Translations under genes and position numbers: made by a program
Shown here: piece after piece, positions 5,355 through 5,587 of the stretch
Position numbering within the stretch: the first letter of the stretch is position 1
Layout: each line of letters starts with the position of its first letter
Notes under the pieces: model-generated
Database searches by the model: none
What the model saw: the letters and a program-made list of their open reading frames with translations, nothing else
Told to the model about the DNA's origin: nothing
Assembly: GCA_022574315.1 (NCBI GenBank)
Contig: JACZSH010000095.1
Location: 1 to 5,587, forward strand
Source of the DNA: Chloroflexota bacterium
Lineage (GTDB): Bacteria; Chloroflexota; Dehalococcoidia; Dehalococcoidales; RBG-16-60-22
Reading direction: 5' to 3'
Length of the DNA stretch: 5,587 nucleotides

Positions 5355-5587
5355 CTAACCTTTTATCTGGTGATTGGCCATCTTTTCCAGGGCCTGGACG
5401 ATGGCGGAATGGTCAAGGTCAATGTCCCCCTGGGCGGCCACGGAGTTAAACAGTTCCTGGGCGGTGGCGGTATTGGGCAGGCTGACACCCAGGGCGCGCG
5501 CCGACTGGAGGGCGAGATTGAGGTCTTTCTGGTGCAGCCGGATGCGGAAACCGGGGGTAAAGTTGCGTGCCAGCATACGCTCACCGT
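5355..5587 (-). CDS. Beta-hydroxyacid dehydrogenase (3-hydroxyisobutyrate / tartronate-semialdehyde reductase family), C-terminal part
   Basis: Only the last 77 or so residues are present; the frame is open to the right edge, so the gene starts outside the window. The visible sequence reads GERMLARNFTPGFRIRLHQK and continues DLNLALQSARALGVSLP, ending ALEKMANHQIKG. The pattern PGFRIxLHQKDLxLAL followed by ALGVSLPxTA and a terminal DHSAIVxxLEKMA is characteristic of the all-helical C-terminal domain of NAD(P)-dependent beta-hydroxyacid dehydrogenases such as GarR/GlxR and MmsB; the KDL motif belongs to the conserved cofactor/substrate region. The Rossmann domain and catalytic lysine are not visible, so cofactor and substrate cannot be assigned. 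GarR-type reductases convert tartronate semialdehyde to glycerate; MmsB-type enzymes act in valine breakdown. An upstream in-frame ATG at 5576 is internal, not the true start, because family homology continues before it. Confidence 0.85.
   Translation of the reverse strand, partial: GERMLARNFTPGFRIRLHQKDLNLALQSARALGVSLPNTATAQELFNSVAAQGDIDLDHSAIVQALEKMANHQIKG

Overview
The window is a moderately GC-rich bacterial segment with tightly packed genes. It holds two divergent transcription units plus the 3' end of a third gene that converges on the second. Strong Shine-Dalgarno sequences and recognisable sigma70/sigmaA-type promoter elements point to an ordinary bacterium. The type IV pilus-like gene set, and an amidohydrolase and dehydrogenase of the kinds common in anaerobic or sediment Chloroflexota (Dehalococcoidia-like), suggest that lineage. 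This placement is an impression from protein style, not a measurement, and should be held loosely.

Left and centre (1-3744, minus strand): a four-gene operon in the order assembly ATPase (GspE/PilB), inner-membrane platform protein (GspF/PilC), a short type IV prepilin-like protein (GspI/PilV-like) and a longer one (GspJ/PilW-like). Gaps are 47 and 23 bases, then a 4-base ATGA overlap. An AGGAG-type ribosome site at the left edge suggests at least one more gene follows outside the window. The ATPase powers polymerisation, the platform protein transmits the motion, and the prepilins are extracted from the membrane into a filament after cleavage by a prepilin peptidase that is not encoded here. 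No secretin, retraction ATPase or prepilin peptidase is visible.

Middle (3745-3958): a 214-base divergent intergenic region. It carries a good promoter for the pilus operon (TTGTCA, 17 bases, TATGAT on the minus strand) and a candidate promoter for the rightward gene (TTGACA, 18 bases, TAACAT). A perfect 10-base GC-rich palindrome sits in the spacer of the leftward promoter.

Right (3959-5587): a complete 454-residue metal-dependent amidohydrolase-superfamily enzyme of unknown substrate, preceded by a near-ideal ribosome site. Its last codons contain a 9-bp stem-loop. Thirty-one bases further, on the opposite strand, lies the C-terminal end of a beta-hydroxyacid dehydrogenase (3-hydroxyisobutyrate / tartronate-semialdehyde reductase type) that runs off the right edge.

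I see no RNA genes, mobile elements, CRISPR arrays or clear signs of recent transfer. The parts least explained are the amidohydrolase's role, the stem-loop inside its coding end, and the operator-like structure in the divergent promoter region. I did not find convincing evidence of a new biological system.
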